A stretch of DNA of 64,000 nucleotides, taken from NCBI GenBank assembly GCA_937965785.1, contig CALCKT010000011.1:1-64000 (forward strand), written 5' to 3'. Shown piece by piece: positions 16,627-24,554 of this stretch (the first letter of the stretch is position 1; each line of letters starts with the position of its first letter). The notes beneath the pieces are model-generated. The model had not been told where the DNA came from. It did no database searches and saw only the letters and a list, made by a program, of their open reading frames with translations. This DNA is from an uncultured Propionibacteriaceae bacterium (GTDB lineage: Bacteria > Actinomycetota > Actinomycetes > Propionibacteriales > Propionibacteriaceae). Made by a program: the position numbers and the translations under genes.

Positions 16627-17838
16627 TTATCTCGTACTGACCCGTGTGACCGCATCCGGGGTGATGGAGTAGTCGGCCACGGTTCTCGCGGCCATCCGTC
16701 GCACCGCCGCAGGGCGCGCCAGGACCGGGGCCAGCGCGACGACGAACGGGACGAGGCTGGGCGGGTCCTCGAGAACCGGGGTCAGGACCTCCCGCGCCGG
16801 TGCCCGAGGGGAGCGTCCGAGCAGGGCGCGGGCAACGGTTTTCGCCACTCCCCGGCGGGTTCCGGCGGTCTCGGCCGCTCCGAGGCCGATGGCCAGCGTC
16901 GAACGGGTCCGCACACCTTCCCGCGCCACCACGGGCTCCCCGGATGGAGGGGCGTCGTCGGCCAGGCCGATCATGAGGGCGGGGAGATCGACGCCGGCCG
17001 CTGCTGCGTTCGCGGGCTCGGAGATGCGGGGATTGCACTCGATGAAACACGGTCTGCCGTCCTCGTGGAAGTAGTCGAGGCCGAGGCCACCGTGCCACGA
17101 CAGGAAAGCGCCCAGGCGTTCGAGGGCAGTCACCGCCTCGGGATGATGGACGCTCACCCTCGCGGCCGCGCTTCCCCCGACGCCGGTTGCCAGCAGCTCA
17201 CTTGCCGCTGCCGCCATCAGCCGGCCGCGACGGAACAGACCCTGCACCTGGGCGTACCGGCCGGGCGCCGGGGCCTGCGCCATGACCCGGCCCCGCGGGG
17301 TGAGCGAAGCGAGGGCCGCGGCCGCCTCGTCCCGGGAAGGGACGCAGACGACCCCGCGACCAGCGGTCGAGAACTCGGCCTTGAGCCAGACGGGCAAACC
17401 CAGCCCGGAGAGGTCGCCCTCGTTCTCGACCAGCCGCCACGCGGGCTGCGGCAGCCGGAGGTCGTCGAGGAGGTGTGCGAACTCGATCTTCGACTCCACC
17501 CGGTCGAATGCGGCAATGTCGGCGACCTCCACCCGGTGTCGCATCAGGTGCCGGCCGGCGGAGAAGAGCCAGGCCTGCTCGTGGGTCGGGAGGAGGGCGT
17601 CGTATTCCCCGGAGGTCATCAGCCGGTCCGTCGCCGCCAGATAACCCAGTGGGTCCCGTGACGGGGCCGGGACGCGACGAATGGCGCGGCAGTATCTGCT
17701 GAACCGTGCGATGGGGGCCCGGACGCTGGACATCGCATCGACGACCACACCATCGCGCCCGAGCACCGTCATGAACTCCCGGGCCGTGAAACTGGACGCC
17801 TCGGAGAGCAGTACCCGACGTCCTGCGGCCGTCCTCAT
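16627..17838 (-). CDS. ATP-grasp domain protein (carboxylate-amine ligase-like)
   Basis: A 403-residue ATP-grasp enzyme. The N-terminal Rossmann-like part (RRVLLSEASSFTAREFMTVLG) and an ATP-grasp core are visible: VWLKAEFSTAGRGVVCV (the ATP-binding lysine strand and glycine loop), then GLGLDYFHEDGRPCFIECNPRISEP, whose Glu/Asn pair binds Mg. Such proteins join a carboxylate to an amine or thiol; the substrate is not evident. ATG 17838 has no good ribosome site. It is divergent from the DUF817 gene, with a 161-base intergenic region. Confidence 0.78.
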   Translation of the reverse strand: MRTAAGRRVLLSEASSFTAREFMTVLGRDGVVVDAMSSVRAPIARFSRYCRAIRRVPAPSRDPLGYLAATDRLMTSGEYDALLPTHEQAWLFSAGRHLMRHRVEVADIAAFDRVESKIEFAHLLDDLRLPQPAWRLVENEGDLSGLGLPVWLKAEFSTAGRGVVCVPSRDEAAAALASLTPRGRVMAQAPAPGRYAQVQGLFRRGRLMAAAASELLATGVGGSAAARVSVHHPEAVTALERLGAFLSWHGGLGLDYFHEDGRPCFIECNPRISEPANAAAAGVDLPALMIGLADDAPPSGEPVVAREGVRTRSTLAIGLGAAETAGTRRGVAKTVARALLGRSPRAPAREVLTPVLEDPPSLVPFVVALAPVLARPAAVRRMAARTVADYSITPDAVTRVSTR

Positions 17839-17999
17839 TCCGACCGGGCACCCGTGGTGCCCGTGCCCCCCGTGATGTGGTGCTGGCTGCCGGGGCCGTT
17901 CATGGCGACAGGTTACCGCCGTCCTGGGCGCTGTCACCGTTGGATAGCGGACTTGAGGGATAGTGGGGAGATGGGCCATCCGTCGGGCACAATCCCGGA

Positions 18000-18860
18000 G
18001 TGCCTGCTGAACGTCGCCCACTGACCCGGTTGCGGCTGCTGCCCGTCCGACTGGTCCAGTTCGCGCTCATCGAACTGGCCTGCTGCGCCTTCCCGGTCGC
18101 GATCTTCCTCGGTTTGGCCGTCACCTCCGTGATCTGGGGTCGCGTCGCGATGCCCGTCGCCCGGTACGACGCGCTGCTGATCTACGTGATCGTCGTGCAA
18201 GTGGCGTTCGTGGTCCTGAGGCTGGAGACCTGGCGTGAGCTGTGCGTCATCTGCGCCTTTCACCTGATCGGCCTGGCCCTCGAGGTGTTCAAGGTGCACG
18301 CCGGGTCGTGGAGCTACCCCGGCGCCGGGGCGGTGCGAATCGCGGGGGTGCCGGTGTTCTCCGGGTTCATGTACGCCTCGGTGGGCTCCTACATCTGCCA
18401 GGCGTTTCGTCGTTTCGACCTGCGCGTCGGCGGGTTCCGCTGGTTGCCGGTGAGCCTGCTGGCGGTGGCCGCCTACCTCAACTTCTTCACCCACCATTTC
18501 ATCGCCGACCTGCGCTGGCTGATCGCCGTGGCCTTCCTCGTGGCGTTGTGGGGCTCCACCGTCCACTTCACCGTCGGCGGCGACCGCTACTGGATGCCGA
18601 CCGCGCAGGCCTTCGTCCTGATCGGCGGTTTCCTGTGGCTGGCGGAGAACGCCGCCACCCTCCTGGGGGCCTGGAGCTACCCCGACCAGCTCGGCGGATG
18701 GCAACTCGTGCACGTCGGCAAGTTCGGAAGCTGGGCGCTGCTGATCACCCTCAGTTTCGTGCTCGTCGCTGCGGTCAAGGCCAAGGAGGGGGTGCTCTAT
18801 GGCGGCGGAGCTCCGCGAGTCACCCGCGACCGACTGAGCCCGAACGAAACCACCCGGTAA
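18000..18860 (+). CDS. DUF817 family membrane protein
   Basis: A 286-residue integral membrane protein with about eight hydrophobic segments. It matches DUF817 by conserved Trp/His/Pro-rich stretches such as LEVFKVHAGSWSYPG (about residues 99-113) and a related repeat near GAWSYPDQLGGWQLVHVGKFGSW. The two GSWSYP-like motifs, about 130 residues apart, suggest a pseudo-duplicated fold. No biochemical function is known to me. GTG 18000 is the start, with CCGGAG just overlapping it. Confidence 0.8.
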   Translation: MPAERRPLTRLRLLPVRLVQFALIELACCAFPVAIFLGLAVTSVIWGRVAMPVARYDALLIYVIVVQVAFVVLRLETWRELCVICAFHLIGLALEVFKVHAGSWSYPGAGAVRIAGVPVFSGFMYASVGSYICQAFRRFDLRVGGFRWLPVSLLAVAAYLNFFTHHFIADLRWLIAVAFLVALWGSTVHFTVGGDRYWMPTAQAFVLIGGFLWLAENAATLLGAWSYPDQLGGWQLVHVGKFGSWALLITLSFVLVAAVKAKEGVLYGGGAPRVTRDRLSPNETTR

Positions 18861-18919
18861 TGCAGCACTCAAGGCCGTAAAACCCCGATTTGGCGGTCAA
18901 AATGGAGTTGAGTGCTGCA
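18861..18919. repeat. Inverted-repeat element with TGCAGCACTCAA arms
   Basis: TGCAGCACTCAA (18861-18872) and its exact complement TTGAGTGCTGCA (18908-18919) enclose 35 bases. The element begins right after the DUF817 stop codon. A second, 3'-shortened copy lies at 28436-28486. Confidence 0.75.
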
Positions 18920-18932
18920 AAACCGTGAAAAT

Positions 18933-19252
18933 CTACTCGGCGTAGATCTCCTTCGCGTAGCGGAATGCCGCCCAGGCCTTGGGCCATCCGGCGTAGAACG
19001 CCGCGTGGGTCAGGGTCTCCACCATTTCGTCGCGGGTGATGCCGTTGCTCTTCGCGATCTCGATGTGCGCCCTGAGGGAGGTGTCGAGCACCCCTGACGC
19101 CATCAGCGCGGTCACCGTGACCACGCTGCGGTCCCGGGGCGAGAGCTGCTCCTCACGGCCCACACCTGGCCGAACAGCACGTTGTCGTTCAGCTCCGCGA
19201 ACTTCGGGGCGAAATCGCCAAGGATATCCCGGCCCGCCGTCACGTTCTCCAT
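18933..19252 (-). pseudogene. Carboxymuconolactone decarboxylase-family gene with a frameshift
   Basis: Two frames together give one CMD/AhpD-like protein. The first starts at ATG 19252 (after AGAGGAA) and reads ...FAELNDNVLFGQVW; the second continues GREEQLSPRDRSVVTVTAL...GITRDEMVETLTHAAFYAGWPKAW. The break falls at 19157-19161, where one G appears to be missing from a G-run on the minus strand (GTGTGGGCC where GTGTGGGGCC is expected). It lies 13 bases downstream of the cupin gene, a pairing usual for CMD-cupin operons. It is either a genuine recent mutation or a sequencing error. Confidence 0.8.
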
Positions 19253-19265
19253 GAGCCGGTTCCTC

Positions 19266-19676
19266 TCAGAGGTTGTCGTAGTATTCGTCGGAAACGGGTT
19301 CGCACCATTCGTTGCTGGTGTCCTCGCCCGGCACCTCAATGGCGATGTGGCTGAACCACGAGTCCTTCTTGGCGCCGTGCCAGTGCTTGCGATTCGCCGG
19401 GATGGTCACGACCGAGCCCGGTTCCAGACTGACCGGGTCCTCGCCCTCGGCCTGGAACCAGCCGCTCCCCGCTGTGCACAGCAGGATCTGTCCACCGCCC
19501 TTCGAGGCGTGATGGATGTGCCAGTTGTTGCGGCAGCCCGGCTCGAAGGTGACGTTGGCCACCATGACGCCCTCGGTGCTGAGCATGTTCAGGTAGCTCT
19601 GGCCCGTGAAGTACTTCCCGAAGGCCGTGTTCTCCTCCCCGCGAGGGAAGATGCTGTCAAATGCTGCGTCGCTCAT
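19266..19676 (-). CDS. Cupin-domain protein
   Basis: A 136-residue single-domain cupin. Cupin motif 1 is seen as NNWHIHHASKGGGQILLCTAGSG (metal-ligand histidines near residues 53-56) and motif 2 as PGSVVTIPANRKHWHGA. A GGGAGGATC ribosome site precedes ATG 19676. The gene sits directly before the frameshifted carboxymuconolactone decarboxylase gene, and such cupin-CMD pairs are common. The reaction is unknown. Confidence 0.85.
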   Translation of the reverse strand: MSDAAFDSIFPRGEENTAFGKYFTGQSYLNMLSTEGVMVANVTFEPGCRNNWHIHHASKGGGQILLCTAGSGWFQAEGEDPVSLEPGSVVTIPANRKHWHGAKKDSWFSHIAIEVPGEDTSNEWCEPVSDEYYDNL

Positions 19677-19740
19677 CTGATCCTCCCGATGTGGATGATT
19701 TACACGCTACCCCTGCATTCCAAAAGGGAAGCTGTGCCCA

Positions 19741-20964
19741 TCACGAGGTGGAGGGTTCCGGGGCGGGATCCTGCGCGGTCCGGGGCTTCTGACGACGAGA
19801 GATGATCCGGTCGATGATGGCGGCGATGGCCCCGTCGCCGGTGACGTTGGTGGCGGTGCCGAAGGAGTCGATGGCGATGTAGGTGGCGATCATCAGGCCG
19901 ACCTGCGCCTCGTTGAACCCGAGCATCGACTGCAACAGGCCCGCGGCGGTGACGATAGCGCCGCCGGGAACTCCCGGGGCCGCCACCATCATGACGCCGA
20001 GCATGCAGATGAACCCGATCATCAGCACCGGGTCGATGGGGATGCCCGAGAGCATCATCACGGCCAGGGAGAAGCAGGTGATCTTGATGGTCGAACCGGC
20101 CAGGTGGATGGTGGCGCACAGCGGGATCGCGAACGACGCCACCGGCTCCGAGGTCCCCGACTTGATCGACTGCCGCAGCGTGACGGGAATCGTCGCCGCT
20201 GACGACGACGTGCCCAGTGCGGTGAGGTAGGCGGGCAGCATGGTGCCCAGCATCCGGAACGGGTTGCGTCCGGTGGCGGCCCCGGCGACGAGGTACTGGA
20301 GCAGCAGCATGATCCAGGTGAGGATGAACACGAACACCACCACCCCCAGGAAGGTGGCGATGACGAGCAGCACCTGGCCGCCCTGGGTCATGTTGAGGAA
20401 GATGCCGAAGATGTAGATCGGCAGCAGCGGGATGATGATCTTGGAGATCACGAGGTTGACGATGTCTCGGAACTCCTCGAATCCGGTGCGCAGCGCCCTG
20501 CCTTTGATGGTGGTGAGTGCCACGCCGATGACGAAGGCCAGGATGAGGGCGGTCATGACCCCGAACAACGGCGGTATCTGGATGGAGAAGTAGGGCTTGA
20601 GCAGGGCGTCATCCGGGTTGCCGAGGGCGCCGGTCTCGGCGGGCAGCACCCGGGGCAGCACCATCAGGGACGCGCCGAGCCCCATCAGCCCGGCGATGAG
20701 AGTGGAGGCGTAGGCGAGGCCTGCGGTCAGCGCCAACCACTTTCCGGCGCCGCGCCCCAGCTCCCCGATGGCCGGGGTGATCAACCCGACGATGATCAGC
20801 GGGATGGAGAAGCTCAGGAACTGGCCGAAGATGTCGTTGAAGGTGACGAAGATCCGGGTGGCCCAGGTGGGCAGGACCGATCCCAGCAGGATCCCCAGCG
20901 CAATGGCAACCACGATCCGGGGCAGGACCCCGAACTTGAACCCGGTGTTCTTCTCTGTGCTCAT
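19741..20964 (-). CDS. Dicarboxylate/amino acid:cation symporter (DAACS) family transporter
   Basis: A 407-residue transporter with the glutamate-transporter fold. The Ser-rich HP1 loop (GTSSSAATIPVTL), the TM7 region FAIPLCATIHLAGSTIKI, the HP2 loop PGVPGGAIV and TM8 DSFGTATNVTGDG are all recognisable. Compared with GltPh, the TM7 NMDGT signature has become HLAGS, and the TM8 arginine that holds acidic side chains (Arg397) is Gly, while the Asn and Asp of NVTGD are kept. Glutamate or aspartate is therefore an unlikely substrate, and one sodium site may be lost. ATG 20964 has only a weak CAGGG ribosome site. Confidence 0.85.
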   Translation of the reverse strand: MSTEKNTGFKFGVLPRIVVAIALGILLGSVLPTWATRIFVTFNDIFGQFLSFSIPLIIVGLITPAIGELGRGAGKWLALTAGLAYASTLIAGLMGLGASLMVLPRVLPAETGALGNPDDALLKPYFSIQIPPLFGVMTALILAFVIGVALTTIKGRALRTGFEEFRDIVNLVISKIIIPLLPIYIFGIFLNMTQGGQVLLVIATFLGVVVFVFILTWIMLLLQYLVAGAATGRNPFRMLGTMLPAYLTALGTSSSAATIPVTLRQSIKSGTSEPVASFAIPLCATIHLAGSTIKITCFSLAVMMLSGIPIDPVLMIGFICMLGVMMVAAPGVPGGAIVTAAGLLQSMLGFNEAQVGLMIATYIAIDSFGTATNVTGDGAIAAIIDRIISRRQKPRTAQDPAPEPSTS

Positions 20965-21407
20965 CCCTGAACCGTAGTGGAAGCCGGTCCGGGTGGGAAG
21001 CTGTCCCTGGTCGGCATCGGACCGGCCCCCGGGAATGCCCACTTCTATTGTCGGACGTGCAGCGGTTGTGGGGCTTCCGCGGTGTTTGTTTTCGAGGACG
21101 AGAACCTCCTCGTGGAGGAGGTCGTCCAGGGCCGGGAGCGTGCGGGCCTCCGAAGGCTTCCGTGCTTCGAGGAGCACAGCGGAAGCCTCCCCGTGGTGCT
21201 TGCTGACGGTTGGGAATAATCCTCGTTTGACAAGGCCTTTCGTGTCATGGCTTCCGGTCGAGTTCCGGAACTGCCGGGTCAGGAACTCCGTTTTTGCCAG
21301 GCTCCCAGTTCCGTTTCTGCCAGGACCTGAGCTCCGGTTCCGCCGTCGCCTCGGGGCGGGGCCTGTAATATTTGATTCTCCGTTCAGTAACTTGAAAGGT
21401 GGGTGCG
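20965..21407. other. 443-base gap with mobile-element-like debris
   Basis: No convincing gene. Between 21255 and 21340 short direct repeats occur (on the minus strand TGGCAGAAACGGAACT and TGGCAAAAACGGAGTTC, plus shorter relatives), resembling the multiple end repeats of IS21-type elements. A short perfect palindrome CCTCCTCGTGGAGGAGG sits near 21106. The rest may be decayed coding sequence. Confidence 0.4.
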
Positions 21408-21971
21408 ATGGGGCGTGGTGACGGGCTGCCGTGGGTGTGGGGTGTGCCCGTGGAACCGGCGGGGTTGCCAACCCCGGAGGTCGCGCCCGGCTCGCGACTC
21501 GCGGTTCGCGCCGTCGCCGTGGAAGCACCGAGGGAGGTCTGTTTCCTGTGGCTGTGCCAGATACGTCGCGCTCCGTACTCTTACGACTGGCTGGACAATT
21601 TCGGGCGACGCAGTCCGCGGCGGGCCGATCCGTCGCTGACCGATCTTGCGGTGGGGCAGTCGTTCATGACGATCTTCGAGCTGACGGACTTCACCGATGG
21701 CGAGTCGCTGACGCTGCGGATGAAGGCCGGTCGTCCGACCCGGATCTTCGGTGCGATCACCCTCCACTACCGCGTCGAAACGATCACCGGGTTTCGCAGC
21801 CAGCTGGTCGCGGCGTTGTGGATGCCCCCCATCGGCCGGGTACTGGGACAGCCCCTGAGGTATCTGCTGGCCTGGGGTGACCTGCTGATGATGCGCAAAC
21901 AGTTGCTCACCCTCGCCGCGCTGGCGGAACGCGACGCGGGTGGGCGTCAGGGAGTCGAAGGGGGTCGCTGA
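21408..21971 (+). CDS. SRPBCC (START-like) domain protein
   Basis: A 187-residue protein with the pattern of a polyketide-cyclase/SRPBCC ligand-binding fold: an initial strand RAVAVEAPREVCFLWLCQIRRAPYSYDWLDN, several amphipathic strands (GQSFMTIFELTDF, ESLTLRMKAG, GAITLHYRVE) and a long C-terminal helix. Ligand unknown. ATG 21408 is preceded by AAAGGTGGG; GTG 21399 is an alternative three codons earlier. No operon partner. Confidence 0.7.
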   Translation: MGRGDGLPWVWGVPVEPAGLPTPEVAPGSRLAVRAVAVEAPREVCFLWLCQIRRAPYSYDWLDNFGRRSPRRADPSLTDLAVGQSFMTIFELTDFTDGESLTLRMKAGRPTRIFGAITLHYRVETITGFRSQLVAALWMPPIGRVLGQPLRYLLAWGDLLMMRKQLLTLAALAERDAGGRQGVEGGR

Positions 21972-22634
21972 GGGGTGGGTCGTGAAGCGTGACGACGGAG
22001 ATCCCCCACGCCTTGGCCATACGGCCGACAAGGCACAGATCGGCGAGTGACCAACCCTTCATGTTTGTTCGATCCGGGCAAAAGCATTCGAGGAGAACCT
22101 CAAGCGGCTGGCTGCGACCGATGCGGCGGGGGTGGATTGAGCAGGCCGTTTCGGATGGTACTGCTGGGAAAGAACTGCAAGAAGCGCTCAGTGGTTCAAA
22201 TCCTGAACGGGTCGGAGCGCTGTCGAAGATCGCGATCGACAATGGCGTGGAGAATGAATCGGCCAGCGAAAAAGAGGATGCAACCCTCGATCGTCTTTCC
22301 TCGTATTCAGTCAAGCAGGCGATTTTTGTAATCACCATCACCAAGCTCTCGCAGAGTTTTATCTATCAAGTGCAGGGTGGCCGGCTGTAGCCACCAAGTC
22401 CTGCGCCGCACCTAGGGCCAAGTTCAATGTCGCGGTTGACCTGAGTAATGACACCAGTCGCTGGACGTAGAACTTTCACGGAGTCTGCGAGACGACGTGG
22501 CATGGTAACATCTTGTTCAGGGGATTCGGTGTTCGGTTCAACAAGATCCAGCATCTGAAACTCGGTGCCAGCGCTTGGCTTGTCAGTGCATGATTCATGG
22601 ACAAACATAAGACAGACCGTCACAAGGAGGGGTA
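21972..22634. other. 663-base region with two weak reading frames
   Basis: No gene can be assigned firmly. The plus frame 21989-22390 ends with a protein-like stretch (AGKELQEALSGSNPERVGAL and on to VKQAIFVITITKLSQSFI) but has no ribosome site at its GTG. The minus frame 22366-22608 gives 80 residues (MFVHESCTDKPSAGTEFQML...). Both look like pieces of decayed genes, and composition is less GC-rich than the flanks. Confidence 0.35.
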
Positions 22635-22907
22635 ATGGCACAGCAACACAAGATCGCGGAGCGGAATGTCCGAGGGCCATCCTCTCTCACCTGGGTGTGG
22701 ATACTTCTCGCCCTGAGCGTTGTCGCCCTGATCCCAGCGCTGCCCGTTTCCCTGGGGCTCTCTCTGGTGGCATTGGTGCTGGTTTTGCAGACGCGACGCG
22801 ACGTGCCGCACCGGCGTCGAGGGCTGTTGGTGGTTCTGATCTGGCTTGGAATTCAAGTTGTTGTCACAGCCGCGGGAATTGCTTCGTGGCTGTCATTCCA
22901 AGCTTGA
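22635..22907 (+). CDS. Small two-helix membrane protein
   Basis: A 90-residue protein with two hydrophobic helices (about residues 18-50, the longer one broken by a Pro, and 64-88) separated by a basic loop RRDVPHRRRG, so both ends are probably outside. A near-consensus ribosome site AAGGAGGGG precedes ATG 22635. The family is unknown. A hairpin at 22916-22947 follows and may end the transcript. Confidence 0.65.
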   Translation: MAQQHKIAERNVRGPSSLTWVWILLALSVVALIPALPVSLGLSLVALVLVLQTRRDVPHRRRGLLVVLIWLGIQVVVTAAGIASWLSFQA

Positions 22908-22915
22908 TGTCTGAG

Positions 22916-22947
22916 GCTGGGATCGGTCACCAAAGGCCGATCCCAGC
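22916..22947 (+). terminator. Hairpin after the small membrane-protein gene
   Basis: GCTGGGATCGG and CCGATCCCAGC form an 11-bp stem with a ten-base loop, nine bases after the stop codon. No T-run follows, so termination would be of the GC-rich actinobacterial type. Confidence 0.5.
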
Positions 22948-22987
22948 CATCGCCTTGGTATCCTCTGCTGGCCAGCCAATGCGCTTC

Positions 22988-23033
22988 TTCGCTGCAGACT
23001 ATTTTTCGTGGACCATAGGGGACTCGAACCCCT
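22988..23033 (-). repeat. tRNA 3'-end fragment with flank (att-like repeat copy 1)
   Basis: On the plus strand TTCGCTGCAGA, a short variable part and then GTGGACCATAGGGGACT/CGAACCCCT repeat the 3' flank, acceptor and T-arm of the tRNA-Ala gene (24329-24371) with one change in the last 26 bases. The rest of the tRNA is absent here. This is the footprint expected of site-specific integration at a tRNA 3' end. The 400-base gap 22908-23312 holds nothing else recognisable beyond the hairpin at 22916. Confidence 0.6.
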
Positions 23034-23312
23034 GCGTCCTCCCGCTGTGACCAAGGGTTAAGGGCAGCTTTCCGGTTTTCGTGTCGGCTACTTGCCATAA
23101 CGAGTGGAAAGCGGCGGGTGTGGATCGGCCTGTGCAAAAAGGGCTGCGTGGCATATAAACGACAAACCCTTCAAAACATCAACTTTCAAAACGCCACTCT
23201 TTGGGCAGGTGACCTCCGCGCGGGATGGTGGATGCGAGCTGCTCTGGGGCGTCACTTTCCGCCGTCCGGGAAGCTCTGAGATGTCTCGGCGTCCCTTTAA
23301 GTGTGGTAGAGT

Positions 23313-23528
23313 GTGCGGGTCAACGGCGACGAGGGCGGAAGATGTGGACTGGTGGGTGGAATCGATTTCAACAATGATGCGAATCTGAGGAATTCCAGTT
23401 TCTTTGACAAGAGCCAAAATGCCATGGTTCCCTTCGAGAAGATGGATGGGCGGCAATACGTCGACTACAAGAAGTGGGTGAAGGATGGCACGGACTACGA
23501 TGCGGTGGATGGGTCGGTTGATCCTTAA
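23313..23528 (+). CDS. Short protein or gene remnant, unknown
   Basis: Seventy-one codons from GTG 23313. The second half reads like real protein (GGIDFNNDANLRNSSFFDKS, then DGRQYVDYKKWVKDG), with aromatic and acidic residues in a plausible pattern, whereas the first 18 codons look less natural. No ribosome site. It may be the 3' remnant of a larger gene on the small tRNA-bounded segment, just ahead of the lipoprotein gene. Confidence 0.4.
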   Translation: MRVNGDEGGRCGLVGGIDFNNDANLRNSSFFDKSQNAMVPFEKMDGRQYVDYKKWVKDGTDYDAVDGSVDP

Positions 23529-23591
23529 TGCTATGAATGGGTGGTTTTCCGTGGATCTTGTTTTGGGTGGGATGTGGGAAAGGAGGCCGGG

Positions 23592-24227
23592 GTGAGATTC
23601 CTGAAAGAGGCGAGAAGGGTTCTTGGGGCTGTTGGTGTTCTGGTTGTTCTTCTGGGTGTGGGGGCGTGTGTTTTGTCGGCTCCTTCGCCCAATCCTACTG
23701 ATTCGGTTACGACGTCGCCCAGTAGGCCAGCTGTGATCATTGAACCACCCAAGGGGTGGCATCTTGTTTATCCGCATTCTGGATATGAGGCTCGTGTCCT
23801 CCGTAAAAGTTACAAGAAGGGTGACAAAGAGGGAATCTCGGTTCATTTGTTGAGTGTCGAGTATTTTCAAAAGTACTCGGGTTTGGTGGGTTTTGATGAG
23901 ACAGGAAAGATTGATCCTGAGGTTTATCGAGATGCTTGGATGAGTCGTGAGGCGGTTCCCATGCGGGGGTACAGTGAGGTTGTATCCCTTGGAAACTTCA
24001 GTCTTGACGGGGTGCTTGCTGCCGGTGCTTCCTATAAACGCGAAGGGGATTCTGGAGAAGTGTACTCCTGTCAGCGATGGGTTGCTTGGCGTGCTGAAGG
24101 GCTGTGGGACTTTTTCATTTGTTCCGAACCGGGGGGTTCGGACATAGATCCGGATTTGCTTGCCGCTTTTCATGCTGCCAAGTGGACCGATGTTCGTCCG
24201 ACATTCTATGAGTCACCTAGCTGGTGA
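23592..24227 (+). CDS. Predicted lipoprotein, unknown function
   Basis: A 211-residue exported protein: a basic N-terminus, a hydrophobic stretch and a lipobox VGAC near residue 26, then a Ser/Pro/Thr linker and a globular domain (PKGWHLVYPHSGYEARVLRK...). GTG 23592 follows AAGGAGG. It lies on a less GC-rich segment bounded by the two tRNA-end repeats and was probably acquired with it. Anchored by Lgt-type lipidation on the outer face of the membrane. Family not recognised. Confidence 0.72.
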   Translation: MRFLKEARRVLGAVGVLVVLLGVGACVLSAPSPNPTDSVTTSPSRPAVIIEPPKGWHLVYPHSGYEARVLRKSYKKGDKEGISVHLLSVEYFQKYSGLVGFDETGKIDPEVYRDAWMSREAVPMRGYSEVVSLGNFSLDGVLAAGASYKREGDSGEVYSCQRWVAWRAEGLWDFFICSEPGGSDIDPDLLAAFHAAKWTDVRPTFYESPSW

Positions 24228-24346
24228 GGCTTGTTGGTAGTTCATTAATTTTGCCATGACCAAAGCGCCTCGCTGGTTGGCGTTTGGATCGCGGATGAAC
24301 ACAGCCGACCGCGGTGAGCAAATTGTCATTCGCTGCAGATCGTTTG

Positions 24347-24419
24347 TGGAGCATAGGGGACTCGAACCCCTAACTTCCACCTTGCAAAGGTGGCACTCTA
24401 CCAATTGAGTTAATGCCCC
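24347..24419 (-). tRNA. tRNA-Ala (anticodon TGC)
   Basis: A complete 73-base cloverleaf on the minus strand: acceptor GGGGCAT/ATGCTCC with the G3:U70 alanine identity pair, D stem ACTC/GAGT, anticodon stem CCACC/GGTGG with loop TTTGCAA (anticodon TGC), T arm AGGGG-TTCGAGT-CCCCT, and discriminator A. CCA is not encoded, so it depends on the CCA-adding enzyme encoded at 59670-61157. Its 3' end and flank are duplicated at 22988-23033. Confidence 0.95.
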
Positions 24420-24474
24420 GAGACCGGGCAAGCATACCCGAAGACGGGGCCTCGGGGGAAGTTAGGGTGTTGAG

Positions 24475-24528
24475 GGTGGTTTCGACACGGGCTGCTCTTT
24501 CGTCGCGGCCCGGCTCAACCAGCTTGAA
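24475..24528. repeat. Copy of the dispersed TTTCGAC...GGCTCAACC repeat
   Basis: GGTGGTTTCGACACGGGCTG through to GGCTCAACCAGCTTGAAGG, just after the end of the large minus-strand gene and upstream of tRNA-Ala. A shorter degenerate copy follows near 24545. Confidence 0.7.
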
Positions 24529-24554
24529 GGTGGGACTGGGTCTCGGGGCTTGGA

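Noticed and set aside
22988..23080. 3' end of a tmRNA (ssrA) gene
   Set aside because: GGACGCAGGGGTTCGAGT is tmRNA-like, but the acceptor does not end in a normal CTCCA and no tag frame or pseudoknots were found nearby; duplication of the tRNA-Ala end explains it better.
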